NCBI GenBank assembly: GCA_905250075.1 | Contig: CAJNOP010000033.1 | Span: forward strand, 611,654 to 675,653 | From: Rotaria sp. Silwood1 | Lineage: Eukaryota > Rotifera > Eurotatoria > Philodinida > Philodinidae | DNA length: 64,000 nt | Direction of reading: 5' to 3' | Part shown: piece after piece, positions 48,281 to 60,211 of the stretch | Numbering within the stretch: the stretch's first letter is position 1 | How the letters are laid out: each line of letters starts with the position of its first letter | Made by a program: the position numbers and the translations under genes | Notes under the pieces: generated by a model | Told to the model about the DNA's origin: nothing | Databases searched by the model: none | What the model saw: only the letters and a program-made list of their open reading frames with translations

Positions 48281-51068
48281 TCAATAGGTAGATCTCAATA
48301 TATGAAGACCTAAAACAAAAAAAGAAAATAAAAGAAATATATTTCTATATGAAAAAAAAAATTAAATAAAATAAATAATCCTACCAAGAGCTTGTGGTGG
48401 AATAGGTGGATTATTTTTTGCACGAATATAATGATCAGGATCGAGTAGTTCACCCGAAGCCTTTTAAACGATATTTTTAATACTAAACCTTATCAAAAAA
48501 AAAACAAACTTACCTGATATGCTAAAAATAGAAACAAACAAAAATAAAGACATATACGCATATATATATATAAAGAAAAACAAAAAAACAATTTATTTAC
48601 CGATTTGTACGTCATTAGAAAACATTTTTCTTGTAAATATAGCAATTAATTGTTGTGTTTTCGCTGGAATTGTATCAACCATTTGAAAAGCATGTCGTGA
48701 TGAAAGAACATTTTTTGAACCTTGAAAATTACTACTAAGACGAACTGTTCGATTAGATTTATTTTCACAAACAAGTCCAAAATTGCTAAACAAAAGAAAA
48801 AAACAAACAAAATAAATAAAAACAATAGACAACCGAAAATAATATGTTTACCCATTATCATCAAATGTTAAAATCGATACTCCACCACCCATATCTTGTC
48901 GATTATTAGCACGAAGAGCAACAGCATGAAAAGCATCCGCAACTAATTCATATGATGATGGTTGATCATGTACAACAAATGGTTGACTACCATGTACAAC
49001 TAAATTAAATGCTGGATAAACTAAATAATTAACAACAGACATTGAACCAGCTAATATAGTATATCGACCAGGTGGTACAGATGTCGATAATGTTATATAA
49101 TAATCAACATCATGTTTATATGCTCTACAATAACCATTTGAACCAAGTAAAATTAGAAAAAGATCAACATCTGGATCTTTTAAACGATTATAATAATTTC
49201 CATCACCAGCATTAAATACTTCAATTTCAAGTTCAGCTCCATATGGACAATCAAGTCCATATACTGATGTTATGGTAGAAGAAAAATCACTAAATTGACC
49301 ACGTTTACGAGCCTATTGAAAAATAAATAAAGAAAACTCGAACATAATATTACAAATACATTTGAAAATATATAACTAACTTCATGCCAGTTTGCATTAA
49401 CTTTACAAATAGTGACACTACTAAAAAATGAAGGCATTTGCTCCCAAGCTAATTTTAAGAAAATAAATTTGAAGATTTTTTTTTTATTTAATAAAATTAA
49501 ATACATACGCATCCAAAAAACACCATCATTTGCTGATGATGTACTAAGTTTATTTTTGAGAGCTTTAGGCCATTTAGTCCAATTTTCATTTAATGCACCT
49601 TTCCATTCTTTTTCACCCCATGGATTACGTAATCGAACAAGTCTTTGAGAATTAACTTGACGTGCATCAAGAATACTATAGGCATGATCTGATTCAAGAC
49701 CTATTAAGAATAAGAAAAAAAAAAAAGTAAGACTGTACTTTAAAGTAATCATGTATTTAATATACCCATTCGACTAAAAGTTTGTTCACTAAATCGTTTG
49801 TTTGAACATGGACATGTCATGAGATATCCTATTTGAAGAATATTTTACTAATGGTTTTTTAATAATCATAATATTGCTATAGATTATTATTACCTTTAGC
49901 ACGTGATTGAAGAATACTAGTCCATATTTGATTAAGATCTGGCTTTTTTTCAGGATCAGATGAACGTAAAAATAAAACCTACAAAAAGAGATAATACCAA
50001 AAATACATACTTCGAAAAATATATTTACTTACTTCACATGGTTCACCTGTTAGTGTTTGTAAGCCTTCATCACATCTTCCTAAACATGAGGTGTTTAGTA
50101 CTAATTATCATAAAAAATAAATTAACATACCAGATTTAAGAGTCATATAACTACCATGCATTTTGGCTAATGCTTTCTCAATCAATGGTGCAAATAATTG
50201 TTTTTTCTTACTTCGTGAGAAAACAAGTGAATTTGATGTTGATACAGGTAATAAATCATCAACAGTAACTACTTGCCATATACCCTGATTACATAAACGA
50301 ACTCGATAAATTCCTGAAATCAAAGTATTGAAATTTTTTTCCTTCTGAGTATTTTTTTATTATGTATTTACCAGCAGGATTATATCGTTTGGTAATCATT
50401 ATTTTATATAAAATTTGTGGTACTTCAGCAATTAATGATAATGCAGCAATAAGCCAACAATTACCAAGACGACCTTGAATAATATCTTTTGGATGGGGTT
50501 GATTGAATAAAGCTAATGGATATTGTTTATCTTCACTTGACCATCGAATACGTTCAGGACGTAGCCTTAATAGTAAATAGATATATACATACATGAATAA
50601 ATAAACAAATGTTTATTAATTTTTTTTGATAATAGTTTACCATCCTGCTACACGTCCTTGATATTTTGCACCGAGAAAACCAGCTCCTTCATCACCACGT
50701 GCAATGCTTTCGGGTAAAGGTAAAAATTCGGGATCAGAAAATTTTCTATCAACTGGTGCTAGATTACTAGCAGATTGAGATGATTGAGCAATATGTTCAT
50801 GTAATGAGTAAATTTCGCCTAATTTTTTTTTTATGAACAAAATAAATTTGAAATTTTTTTTTCTATTTATTGTCTTACGAGAAAGTAGACTACGTATACC
50901 ATCAACACGTGATGGTGATGGACTTGGTTTACTAACAATATCAAGACTTAATGAAAGTTTCCTAGAACGTCCTCGACGAATATCATCATCTAATTGTTGT
51001 TGTTGTTGTTGTTGTTGTTGCTGTTGTTGTTGTTTTTGTTGGTGTTGTCGTTTCTTCCGACGTTCCAT
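48281..51068 (-). CDS. Calpain-15/SOL-class cysteine protease
   Basis: Fourteen exons (50879-51068, 50641-50818, 50372-50565, 50131-50313, 50033-50079, 49894-49978, 49766-49828, 49509-49700, 49381-49448, 48852-49312, 48601-48785, 48514-48521, 48385-48460, 48281-48309; minus strand) give 652 residues. The papain-like triad is intact: Cys159 in 'QGRLGNCWLIAALSL', His319 in 'ESDHAYSILDA', Asn339 in 'LRNPWG'. The region after the protease core matches the SOL homology domain of calpain-15: 'VSILTFDDNGNFGLVCENKSNRTV' and the final 'PPIPPQALGLH', against human 'PPLTPEVAGLH'. The C2-like and EF-hand domains of classical calpains are absent, as expected for this class. The N-terminal zinc fingers of calpain-15 are also absent; instead there is a basic start with a polyglutamine run (about residues 12-26). 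An 8-nt microexon encodes part of 'AYQ'. Confidence 0.9.
50994..51044 (-). repeat. CAA-type polyglutamine tract in calpain exon 1
   Basis: A run of CAA codons with one CAG, interrupted by Lys and His codons, encodes about 15 glutamines. It is a candidate length-variable trinucleotide repeat. Confidence 0.8.
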
Positions 51069-52614
51069 AATTTATTTAAAAAAAATGATTGTCAACGACC
51101 TCAGGTAGTTATATTAGGACTAGTCTCGTAATACTGGTCGCGACTTTCGTTTTCGTCATATTTGTCCTATCGATTAACATCATAATCATGACGGCCAGAA
51201 AAAAGCGACAAGAACGACGATACAAAAAAAAATACGATACACGAAAAAAAAAAATCAAGAGAAAAGTAAGAAGCAAATGAGCATGACAAGAAAAACGTAT
51301 GGTAGTGTAAAAAAAAACGAACAAGAAGAAGAAACACGACCGTGAAGGCTGTCGAAATACCTGTGCATACATATATTCGCACCATTATCATACGTTGTAA
51401 AACCATCAATGCCTTCAACGATTCATTTGAAGTCATAGATTAATCGCCTTATTTGTAAACAATAAAGCAATATTTTTGACTGATGGGTATATAGATGTAT
51501 GGTTGCTATTCTTTTGTTTATTAATCATTTATGTGATTAGTAACTTATATAGATTTATATTTGCCTTCTGTGTTTTTTTTTTCTAATGAGAAATAAAGAA
51601 AGAACGAAGTAACGATGCTTTGAAGCGGAACCGCTTTCGATTTCGTTTACAACATATATGAGCCTGGCCTTCTTTTACTGAAGCATACTCATCAAATCGA
51701 TTTTTTTTTATGTTAAAATACCATTATACTGATAACATGATAGGAAAGAAAAAAAATGTGCTTTTGATAAATGTAAATTTGAATTTGAATTAATATAAAG
51801 CATCTCTTGTATAGAAGAAAACAAATTATTAGTTCTGCAATGAATTGTAATCTTTTTCGTAATATATTTAAATGTAAAAATTCCTAAATGGTTAATAAAT
51901 GAAGTAATATTCCAAACATATTGATTTACGTTATTCGTTAAAAATCTTCTGTAATAAGACATATCTTCCGAAATGGTTTACTTTTATATCATAAATCATG
52001 CATAGAATTGATATTATCCATAAGAAGAAAATTGAAAAGTAGATAATATCATCAATAAATAGTTTTTTTTTTCGATTCGTAAAATTAATGCTTTCTTTTT
52101 TTTTTATATATTTAATAACCCTCGAGTCATGATGTTAATCAAATTGAGGAATCTGACAGCTCATTTAACTTCAAGTTAAAACATAATATATACAAAAACC
52201 TTAAAAACTACTGATCAAACTTCGAAAGACTCCGTATTCATATATCCTTCAGCGAAAGTTCTCGCTCAAAACGAATACTTTATCCTTCAAAACTGTAATC
52301 CAACAGATCAATAATACAAAAAAATCACAGAGTTGTCAAAAAAGATCAGCATCTATTTCATTTAAGATTCTCATGCAAAACATGAAAATTTTCAATAAAG
52401 CAATATTCGATCTACATCTACATCTTCAAGAAAAAGAAAAAAAGAAAAGGAAATTAAATTTATGGGGGAGGTTCGACATCTTTTATTCTTCTTTTATGAT
52501 TGGTTGCCAACATATTTATATATGTTTATCAATGAATCATTGATTTAAGTTCTCACTTTTCTTTGTAATCATTCTATTTTTGACCTAAACTTGATATTCA
52601 TATCTAAATCAAAT
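51069..52614. other. 1.5-kb divergent intergenic region
   Basis: Separates calpain (-) from AP-3 beta (+). No exon was recognised. The A-rich purine stretch at about 51200-51330 creates long low-complexity frames on both strands that are not credible genes. Confidence 0.45.
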
Positions 52615-55600
52615 ATGAGTGTCAACGAACGATCATCAGCAACATCATCTGCAATGTCTACTCAAAGTGGTAGTGGACAATCAACAACAGCAACAACATC
52701 AGGAGGACCCAATCATTCCGATGAACAAGTAGAACCAGCATCAACATTAAGTATTTTTTCACTTGATTATAAAAAGTAATAAAAAGATGCTATAACTTTG
52801 TTATGTTATATTTTATTTTTTTTTATTAATTTTATTTTCTATTAAAGACATGAAGATATTAAACAAATGCTTGATAGTAATAAAGATAATTTAAAATTAG
52901 ATGCTATGCGTCGAATTATTGGTGTAAGACAATGATAAACTTAAAAAAGAAAACATATTGCTTATTTCTTTATTTAGATGATTGCAAAAGGTAAAGATGC
53001 TGCTGATCTATTTCCAGCTGTTGTTAAAAATGTTGTTTCAAAAAATATGGAAATAAAAAAATTAGTTTATGTTTATTTAATGCGTTATGCTGAAGAACAA
53101 CAAGATCTTGCATTACTTTCTATTGCAACTTTTCAAAGAGGATTAAAAGTAAACATTTAAGAGACAACCCCCGACAGACTAGTACTCAAACTGCTCGTTG
53201 CAAGATTTTCTTTTAGCTCACATAAGAGATCATGCTGTGAGACTTATATATCCAAAATATTTAGTTTTTCTGATGCACTAATGAAAAATGTTGAAGACCA
53301 CAAATCCAATTCTTGTGATATTTTTCTGTTTCTAATCATCTTTGGTGATCGCGGATGATCCCAAAATAATGCAGACAAGAATTCTTTTTAGAATGGGCTA
53401 AACCAGTGGTCATTAAAATGACTTTCTTGTAATCAATCATGTTCCCACAAGGAAGGGAAAATCTATGCCTAATGATCCTTCTGTTGCTAGTAATTGCTCT
53501 CTAATTTCATCGAGTCATAGTGCTCCAAAAAAATGACTTCAGTTCCTGAAAATCCTTGAAATTTTGTATCTGTCTATGTTTTACTCAAAGTACAATAAAA
53601 AAACGTACACAGGGTTTTAGTTGGAGCCACAAGTGATGCACTTTAATAGTCTTGAATGGCTAATGGGAGTAGCCACTAGCCACTATATAGATTAAGTTCG
53701 TTTCAAATAAAAACATGATTACCGATTCATGGTCAGCATTTTTAGATCACCAGACTTCAAGTTTTAAAAGCATTATTTTCATTTTCGTAGATATGGTTAT
53801 TTTTTGTTGAGAAAATTTTAATTTTTTGAAATAATATAAGTCGGATATTCAAAATCAGCGCCAAATGCTTCTTCAAATCAGATATATATTTAAGAAAAAT
53901 GTGTTTTTTCTTTTATTAAAAACTGGCCCTGAGGATTAAGCACAGACAAACTTTTCGTAAAAAGTTAATTTGCAAAAATAGATTTTATCCATTGCAGGAT
54001 TTTCGGTTGGTTTCAAATATACTATTTATATGGTTTTGCTACTTAGCATAACAGTTGTGGTTCCTAATAAAATCCTGTGCATGTCCTCTTTGCACTTTGA
54101 ATAGTATACCAAAAGATGTAAAATCTCAAGGGCTTTCAGGAGCTAGGTTTATGTTTTTGGAACATCATGACTCGACGAGATTAGAAACAAATTACTAACG
54201 AAAAAATAACCATAAGGCATAGATCTCTTCTTCCTTGTGGAGACGTGGTCGATTAGTAAAACTTACTATAATGACTACAAGTACAATTTAATATGAAGAG
54301 AATTCTTTTCTACATCTTTTGTCATCTTCCGTAGCTCAAATGAACGATCAAAGACAGAAAAAACTACTAAAATTGACGAATTGGTATCTTCAGTATTATT
54401 CACAAGAGCACCCGACAAACCAAATATTTTGCACTTATAAGTTTGACGGTATGATCTCTCATTCGAGCTAGAAAAACATCCAAATAAAACAATTTAACAG
54501 CGGGCAGTTTACATAATCATCTGACGAACCTTCTCATAAACACAAGAGTATTTTTAACCTTCTTTTTTTTTTAATAGGATCCAAATCAATTAATTCGAGC
54601 AAGTGCATTACGTGTCTTATCTAGTATACGTGTACCAACAATTGTAACAATAATGATGTTAGCTATTCGTGATGCTGCTAATGATATGTCAGCTTATGTT
54701 CGAAAAACTGCTGCCAATGCAATAGCTAAACTTTATGCGTAAGTTAACTGGGATGTTTCATATATTGATTATATGTTTGTTTGTATTTAGTTTAGATCCA
54801 GAAATGAAAGATGAACTAATATTAATTATAACAAAATTACTTGCCGATAAAACAATTGTAAGTAACGAAAGATTCGAAAGTAAATTATTTTTTTTTTCTT
54901 TTGTTTTTTAATGCAGTTAGTTAATGGTAGTGCTGTACAAGCATTTGAACATGTATGTCCTGAACGAATTGATTTAATACATAAAAATTATCGACGTTTA
55001 TGTAATCTTCTTGTTGATATTGATGAATGGGGACAAGTTATAGTATTAAATATGTTAACAAGATATGCTCGAACACAATTTGTTGATCCAAATAAGGTTT
55101 GAAATTTAAATTGAAATATAAAAAATAAAAAATATTTGTTTGGTTCATAGACATATGAAGATGATAAGAAAGATTTTTATGATGATGATACAAATGTAAA
55201 AGAAAAAACTCCTAATGATGATGATGATGATGATGATTCATTAGATAAAAGAACTTATGTTATGGATACTGATCATCGATTATTATTAAGATGTACAAAA
55301 CCATTATTACAAAATCGAAATTCAGCTGTATGTATTATTTCTATCAAAGAAACTATTTCTTCAATTTGAATATAGAAGCAAAGAATGAATAAGAAGTAGA
55401 TAAAAATTTGATCAACATGATTGTTTTCTTCAAAATGTAGATTGCATGACAAAAAAAAAAACCACTTGGTAGATATATTGTAGTCGATAGGCTAGCAAAA
55501 AAAATATATCCATTTATCGGAGGCCGTTCGAGCTCACATATTGAATATGAGTAGGAATTAGTGAAATTAAATAAGTACTAAAGGAGTCAATAGTATTCAC

Positions 55601-58600
55601 AAATTCACAATTCAACAATAAAAAGTAGAAAATACAAGACATTCTATAAATAAGGGTAGCTCGAAACACTGGAACATGCGATCCTGATATGGGTGCTTCA
55701 AATAGTGATTCTCACTTGAATTCTATGAATTTTCTATTTCTGGAATGTTAGCATATCTGGCATTTGATAATGTACAGACTCTAGACTTTTCTCAATTTCA
55801 CTTGATTCTATTGATAGCAAGAATATGAAAATCCAACAGTTGGATATGTTTATCTATCGAAACATTATGATCACCGTAGCATAAAGATGTACGGTTGTTG
55901 TACATTACTGTCAGCTTTAAAAAGTGACAACTTAACATTTTCCATCATAATTCTTTTTCTCTAAGTTATAAAGTAACCATTTATCTATGATACGATAGTA
56001 ATAAGATTAATTATATCAAATAGAAGTTGACAAATTTGTTTATTGAATTTCATTCGATCGAATATTCAGATACAATTGACATGAAGAATAAAAATCTATC
56101 ATCTTAAAATCATATTTAGAAATATTTTCTTTTTAGGTTGTTATGGCTGTAGCTCAACTTTATTATTATGTTGCACCTCGAAGTGAAGTACAATTTGTAG
56201 CTAAATCACTTATTCGTTTACTTCGTCATCATCGGTAGAATTAATAATAATTATATATTAGTTTTTAAACTAAAAAAAATAACATCATTAACTTTCTAGA
56301 GAAATTCAAACAATTGTTCTAAAATCAATAGCATCAATGGCTGATAAACATAAACAAATATTTGAACCATATTTAAAATCATTTTATGTTCATTCAAATG
56401 ATAGTAGTCATGTTAAACGATATAAACTTGAAATTCTTACAACATTAGCTAATGCTTCAAATATTTCAACTATTCTTCGAGAATTTCAAGTATGAAGAAA
56501 AAATTTTTCATTTTTTTTTTTGAAGTTTTCAAAAAAATTTTTATATCTTTTTTTTTTAGACTTACGTTGTAAGTCCAGATAAAGAATTTGGTGCACAAAC
56601 AATTCATGCTATTGGACGATGTGCAAGTATAATTTCTGAAGTAACAGAAGCTTGTTTAAATGGACTTGTAACATTAATGTCAAAAAAAGATGAAACAATT
56701 GTTGCCGAAAGTGTAGTTGTTATTAAAAAATTACTTCAAATTAATGTAAAAAAAAATAAAAATTTTTTATTTTAATAATAATAATCATTTTTATCTTTCA
56801 ATTAGCCATCACAATATAGTGATATTATTAAACATATTGTTCGTATGGTTGATAAAGTAACTGTGCCAACAGCACGTGCATCAATTCTTTGGCTTATTGG
56901 AGAATATTCAGATCGTATTAGTAAATTAGCACCAGATGTTTTAAGAAAAATGGCAAAAACATTTCCGGATGAAGTCTGTTTTAAGTTTTACATATTTTTG
57001 TGTTTCTTAATTAAGAAAAAAAAAATTTTTTTTTTTTTTTTTCTTTTAGGAAACAATAGTTAAACATCAAATACTTAATTTAGCTGCTAAACTTTATGTT
57101 ATAAATAATAAACAAACATATTTACTTGTTCAATATGTATTTAATTTAGCTAAATATGACACAAATTATGATACACGTGATAAAGCACGATTACTTCGAG
57201 CTTTATTATTTCAAACTGATAAATGTCCAATATTAAGTAAATATGCAAAAAAAATTCTTTTAGCACCTAAACCAGCACCAATACTTGATTCAATCATTCG
57301 AAGTAAATTCAATATAATAAAATACAATTTCAAATCTTCTTTTGTATTTATTTATTAGATCATGAACAATATACAATAGGTACATTATCATATGTTATTG
57401 GTCAAAAAGCAGTAGGTTATAAAGATTTACCTGATTTTCCACTTGAACCAGCTGATCCAAGTGTTCGTAATGTTGAAATTATTTATCCATCAACATCACA
57501 ATATGATCAATCAAGAAAATCGAGTACAACATCTGGAATATCATCTAGTGGAAAGAAAAGAATTAGTACAAATGAAAAATTTTATTCAGATGAAGAACAA
57601 GAAGAAGAAGAAGAAGAAAGTTCAACTGAAGGTCCAGATGAGGATGATGAGAATGAATCCGAAGAAGAAGAAGAAGAAAAATCACCAGAACATGTACATA
57701 AAACGAATGAATATGAACAATTAGATGCTCGATCATCAGATATTGTTACAAGTCAACATGAACATAGTACGACTAGTGAAGAAGAAGAAGAATCTGAAGA
57801 AGAAGAAGAAGAATCCGAAGAAGAAGAAGAAGGATCATTGGATGAAGATGAAGTAAAAAAATTTAATTCTTTTTTTTTTTCTTTCATAGATTTATATTTC
57901 AACTTTTAGAAAATTTCACAACATGTATCAACAGTTGGAAAATCTCCATCAACTATTGCTGTTAGTGATTATACAATTCCAGCAGCAGAAAAATCTCTTT
58001 TAGAAATGGATTGTAAGTTAATAGATCTTCTATTCATCGAAAAAAAAAAATAATAATAATTTCTTTTATGTCTTTCTTCTAGTGGAATCATTTCTTGGTT
58101 CAACTCCAACACTAACCACAGTTCAACAAACAACAAAAAATAATACATTAGATGATTTAAATAGTTTACAATCTTTATCTGTAAGAAGAAAAAAAAACCA
58201 AACCAACATTTACTTAATTGATTTTGAATATGTATTCTATATAGACACCATCACCAACATTAACATATATTCGACAATATGATTGTTTAAATCGTATAAC
58301 AGGTCAAGGTTTACAAATTCAATATCGTTTTCCACGTACACCATATCGACGTATACCAAATATGGTTCATATTGAATTAATATTTACAAATACAACAACA
58401 AATAAAGATATTCAATCAATTAAATTTATAAAATCGGTTTGTTTTTTTAATGAGCAATGTCTTCCAATTGATTAATCACTTTTGAGTTGAATATATTTGC
58501 AACATGTAGATACTTATGAGTTTTGAATACATTAAAAGAAAAAAAGAGTTCGAATCCATAAAGCTTATTTCTGTCAATAGACTTCATTTTTACGGCGTTT

Positions 58601-60047
58601 TTCAATACAGTAAGAAACAACAAGAAAACTAATTTTCGAATTTTGGACATTGATTGTGAAAGTATCAGACTATTCGATCTATTTGTGTCCTAATATAAGA
58701 ACAGCGAATTTGTAGATGTACATGAGCAATATTAGACAGAACAGTGTTTTATCCAGGAATTTTTCTCCGAAGGGGCGATTTGAATTTCCGAGAGAGCGAA
58801 AAATTATTTTCGGGAGGGGGGGGGGCAAGCCATGTATTCGTAGCACGATTATCACAAGTCTCGGGAGGGTGAACTCGATTTTCGGAGAAGCGCCCCCCCC
58901 CCCCTCCGGGCATCCCTCTGGATAAAACACTGAGACAGATGGACTATTGTTTCTAAACAAAGTCGAAATTCAAACAATTAGTTTTTCTGATGTTTCTCAT
59001 TATATTAAAAAAATATCGTCAAAATACAATAAGTCAGTAGCTGAAAAGTGATTAATCAATTGAAAGATTTTCTTCATTTAATTTAATTTAAAAAAGATTG
59101 TTTTTCTTTTCTCTGTGTATAGAAATCTGGTGTTAATATTGATGGATTTAATGATATTGATATATTGCCAAGTAATGCATCGATTGTTGCATCAATAGGT
59201 ATTGATTTTAATGATAAAACTCAACCGGCTTCATTTGATATATCATTTGATGGAAGACAATTATCAACACCATTAGCAATATCATGTCATGTTGGAGAAC
59301 TTTTTGAACAAAAATTTTTAAATGAACAACAATTTAATCAAAGTTTAGGTAAAATAAGAAGAAAATTTTTGTTTTTTTGAATATAAATTTAATTATTTTT
59401 AGCTCATCTTCGTGGTATGAATGAAATAACTGATAGTGTTAATGTTAGTGAAACACAAATGGGAAAATTAAATTTTACATCTATTCAAACAAAAGTATTA
59501 CAATGTGCAAATATTACTTCAGTACCATTAGGGTCTGGTAATTCAACTATATATCGGTAAGAATAAAAACAATACGGAATAGATTAAATTTTAAGAAAAT
59601 TTATGAAATTAAACTTTACATAAAAAAGAATAACTAAATCAATCTATTATTTAAAAACCTATATGTCTTTCAATTGTCGTGTAGATAAAAAAAACAAAAT
59701 ATTTTCATTTATTAGAGACACGAGAAAGAATTAGAACTATTCTTCTATAGTCTAATTTCTGATAAATGTCTCTAAAATAAATTCAATACTCGTTAACACT
59801 TTCTTTTCCGATATTAAAGTCTTTGTCCGTGAAAGGTCTTAGCAACGAGCACATCTATATATATATATCTGTTTTTTTTTTAAATAGATTTTCTGGTCAA
59901 ACAATATCAAGTAAAGCATTAGTACTCATTACAATACAATTAAACATTCCTGAATTAACAGTAAATTTAACAATAAATTCCGATCGACTTGTTCTTGCAA
60001 CAATGTTATTAAAAGAAATTAAACAAACATTTTCTACAATGACATAA
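52615..60047 (+). CDS. AP3B: AP-3 complex subunit beta
   Basis: Nineteen exons keep frame and give 1,104 residues (human AP3B1 1,094): 52615-52775, 52848-52923, 52978-53148, 54578-54738, 54791-54857, 54917-55096, 55151-55327, 56137-56234, 56300-56489, 56560-56745, 56806-56973, 57050-57302, 57359-57852, 57910-58012, 58083-58180, 58245-58436, 59123-59348, 59403-59556, 59888-60047. The trunk is nearly identical to vertebrate AP-3 beta in '[28 protein letters not shown]', '[20 protein letters not shown]' and '[21 protein letters not shown]'. A Ser/Glu-rich acidic hinge (about residues 670-770) and the C-terminal appendage '[16 protein letters not shown]' follow. The subunit sorts cargo from endosomes to lysosomes and lysosome-related organelles. 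Introns are mostly 50-75 bp, except 1,429, 809, 686 and 331 bp ones carrying repeats. TBCA starts 164 bp after the stop. Confidence 0.95.
53163..54522. repeat. 1.35-kb foldback element filling an AP-3 beta intron
   Basis: An imperfect palindrome centred at 53842 that covers almost the whole intron 53149-54577. Paired blocks are GAGATCAT (53226) with ATGATCTC (54451), CCACAAGGAAG (53445-53455) with CTTCCTTGTGG (54230-54240), and CATCGAGTCAT near 53510 with ATGACTCGACG near 54168. The blocks occur at mirrored distances. No transposase frame is seen. Confidence 0.88.
55480..55880. repeat. Probable decayed foldback in an AP-3 beta intron
   Basis: Within intron 55328-56136, ATATATCC...TAGTGAAATTAAATAAG (about 55503-55576) pairs loosely with the complement of about 55795-55850 (TTTCACTTGATTCTATTG and GGATATG). 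Pairing is much weaker than in the other cases. Confidence 0.4.
58461..59067. mobile_element. Foldback element in an AP-3 beta intron, host of a nested MITE
   Basis: The ends CCAATTGATTAATCACTTTT (58464-58483) and AAAAGTGATTAATCAATTG (59044-59062) are near-perfect inverted repeats. Further in, AGAAACAACAAGAAAACTAA near 58612 pairs with TTAGTTTTTCTGATGTTTCT near 58979. A second element (58742-58932) sits near the centre. Without it the foldback would be about 410 bp. Confidence 0.8.
58742..58932. mobile_element. hAT-like MITE, 191 bp, with 8-bp target duplication
   Basis: Terminal inverted repeats CAGTGTTTTATCC (58742-58754) and GGATAAAACACTG (58920-58932) are perfect over 13 bases. They are flanked by AGACAGAA (58734-58741) and AGACAGAT (58933-58940), an 8-bp duplication with one mismatch. 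CAG-type ends with 8-bp duplications are characteristic of hAT superfamily elements. The interior is unusually G/C-rich for this window, with a run of G and a run of C that themselves can pair. It is non-autonomous. Confidence 0.82.
59711..59778. repeat. Short hairpin repeat in the last AP-3 beta intron
   Basis: ATTAGAGACA..GAAAGAATTAGA (59711-59733) pairs with TCTAATTTCT..TGTCTCTAA (59751-59774) around a short loop. It may be a tiny MITE remnant inside the 331-bp intron 59557-59887. Confidence 0.55.
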
Positions 60048-60211
60048 ATTAGTCTTTTTTTTTGCTTTTATTTTTTTCGATGTTGTTATAGTAATTATTT
60101 ATATATGTATGATTATGATGATTGTTGTCCTTTCTAGTCGTGCAATAATTTAATATGTAATTTTAATTTATTTTAGATTTTTTTTTTTTTTTGTTTTATC
60201 AATTCTTAAAA

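Noticed and set aside
51109..51436. Overlapping frames on both strands upstream of calpain
   Set aside because: Driven by a purine-rich low-complexity tract; no conserved motif.
58540..58570. tRNA T-loop-like GTTCGAATCC
   Set aside because: No matching acceptor stem, D-loop or anticodon arm upstream; it lies inside a foldback repeat.
58679..58960. Overlapping frames on both strands in AP-3 beta intron 16
   Set aside because: They are created by the G/C-rich hAT-like MITE and its inverted symmetry.
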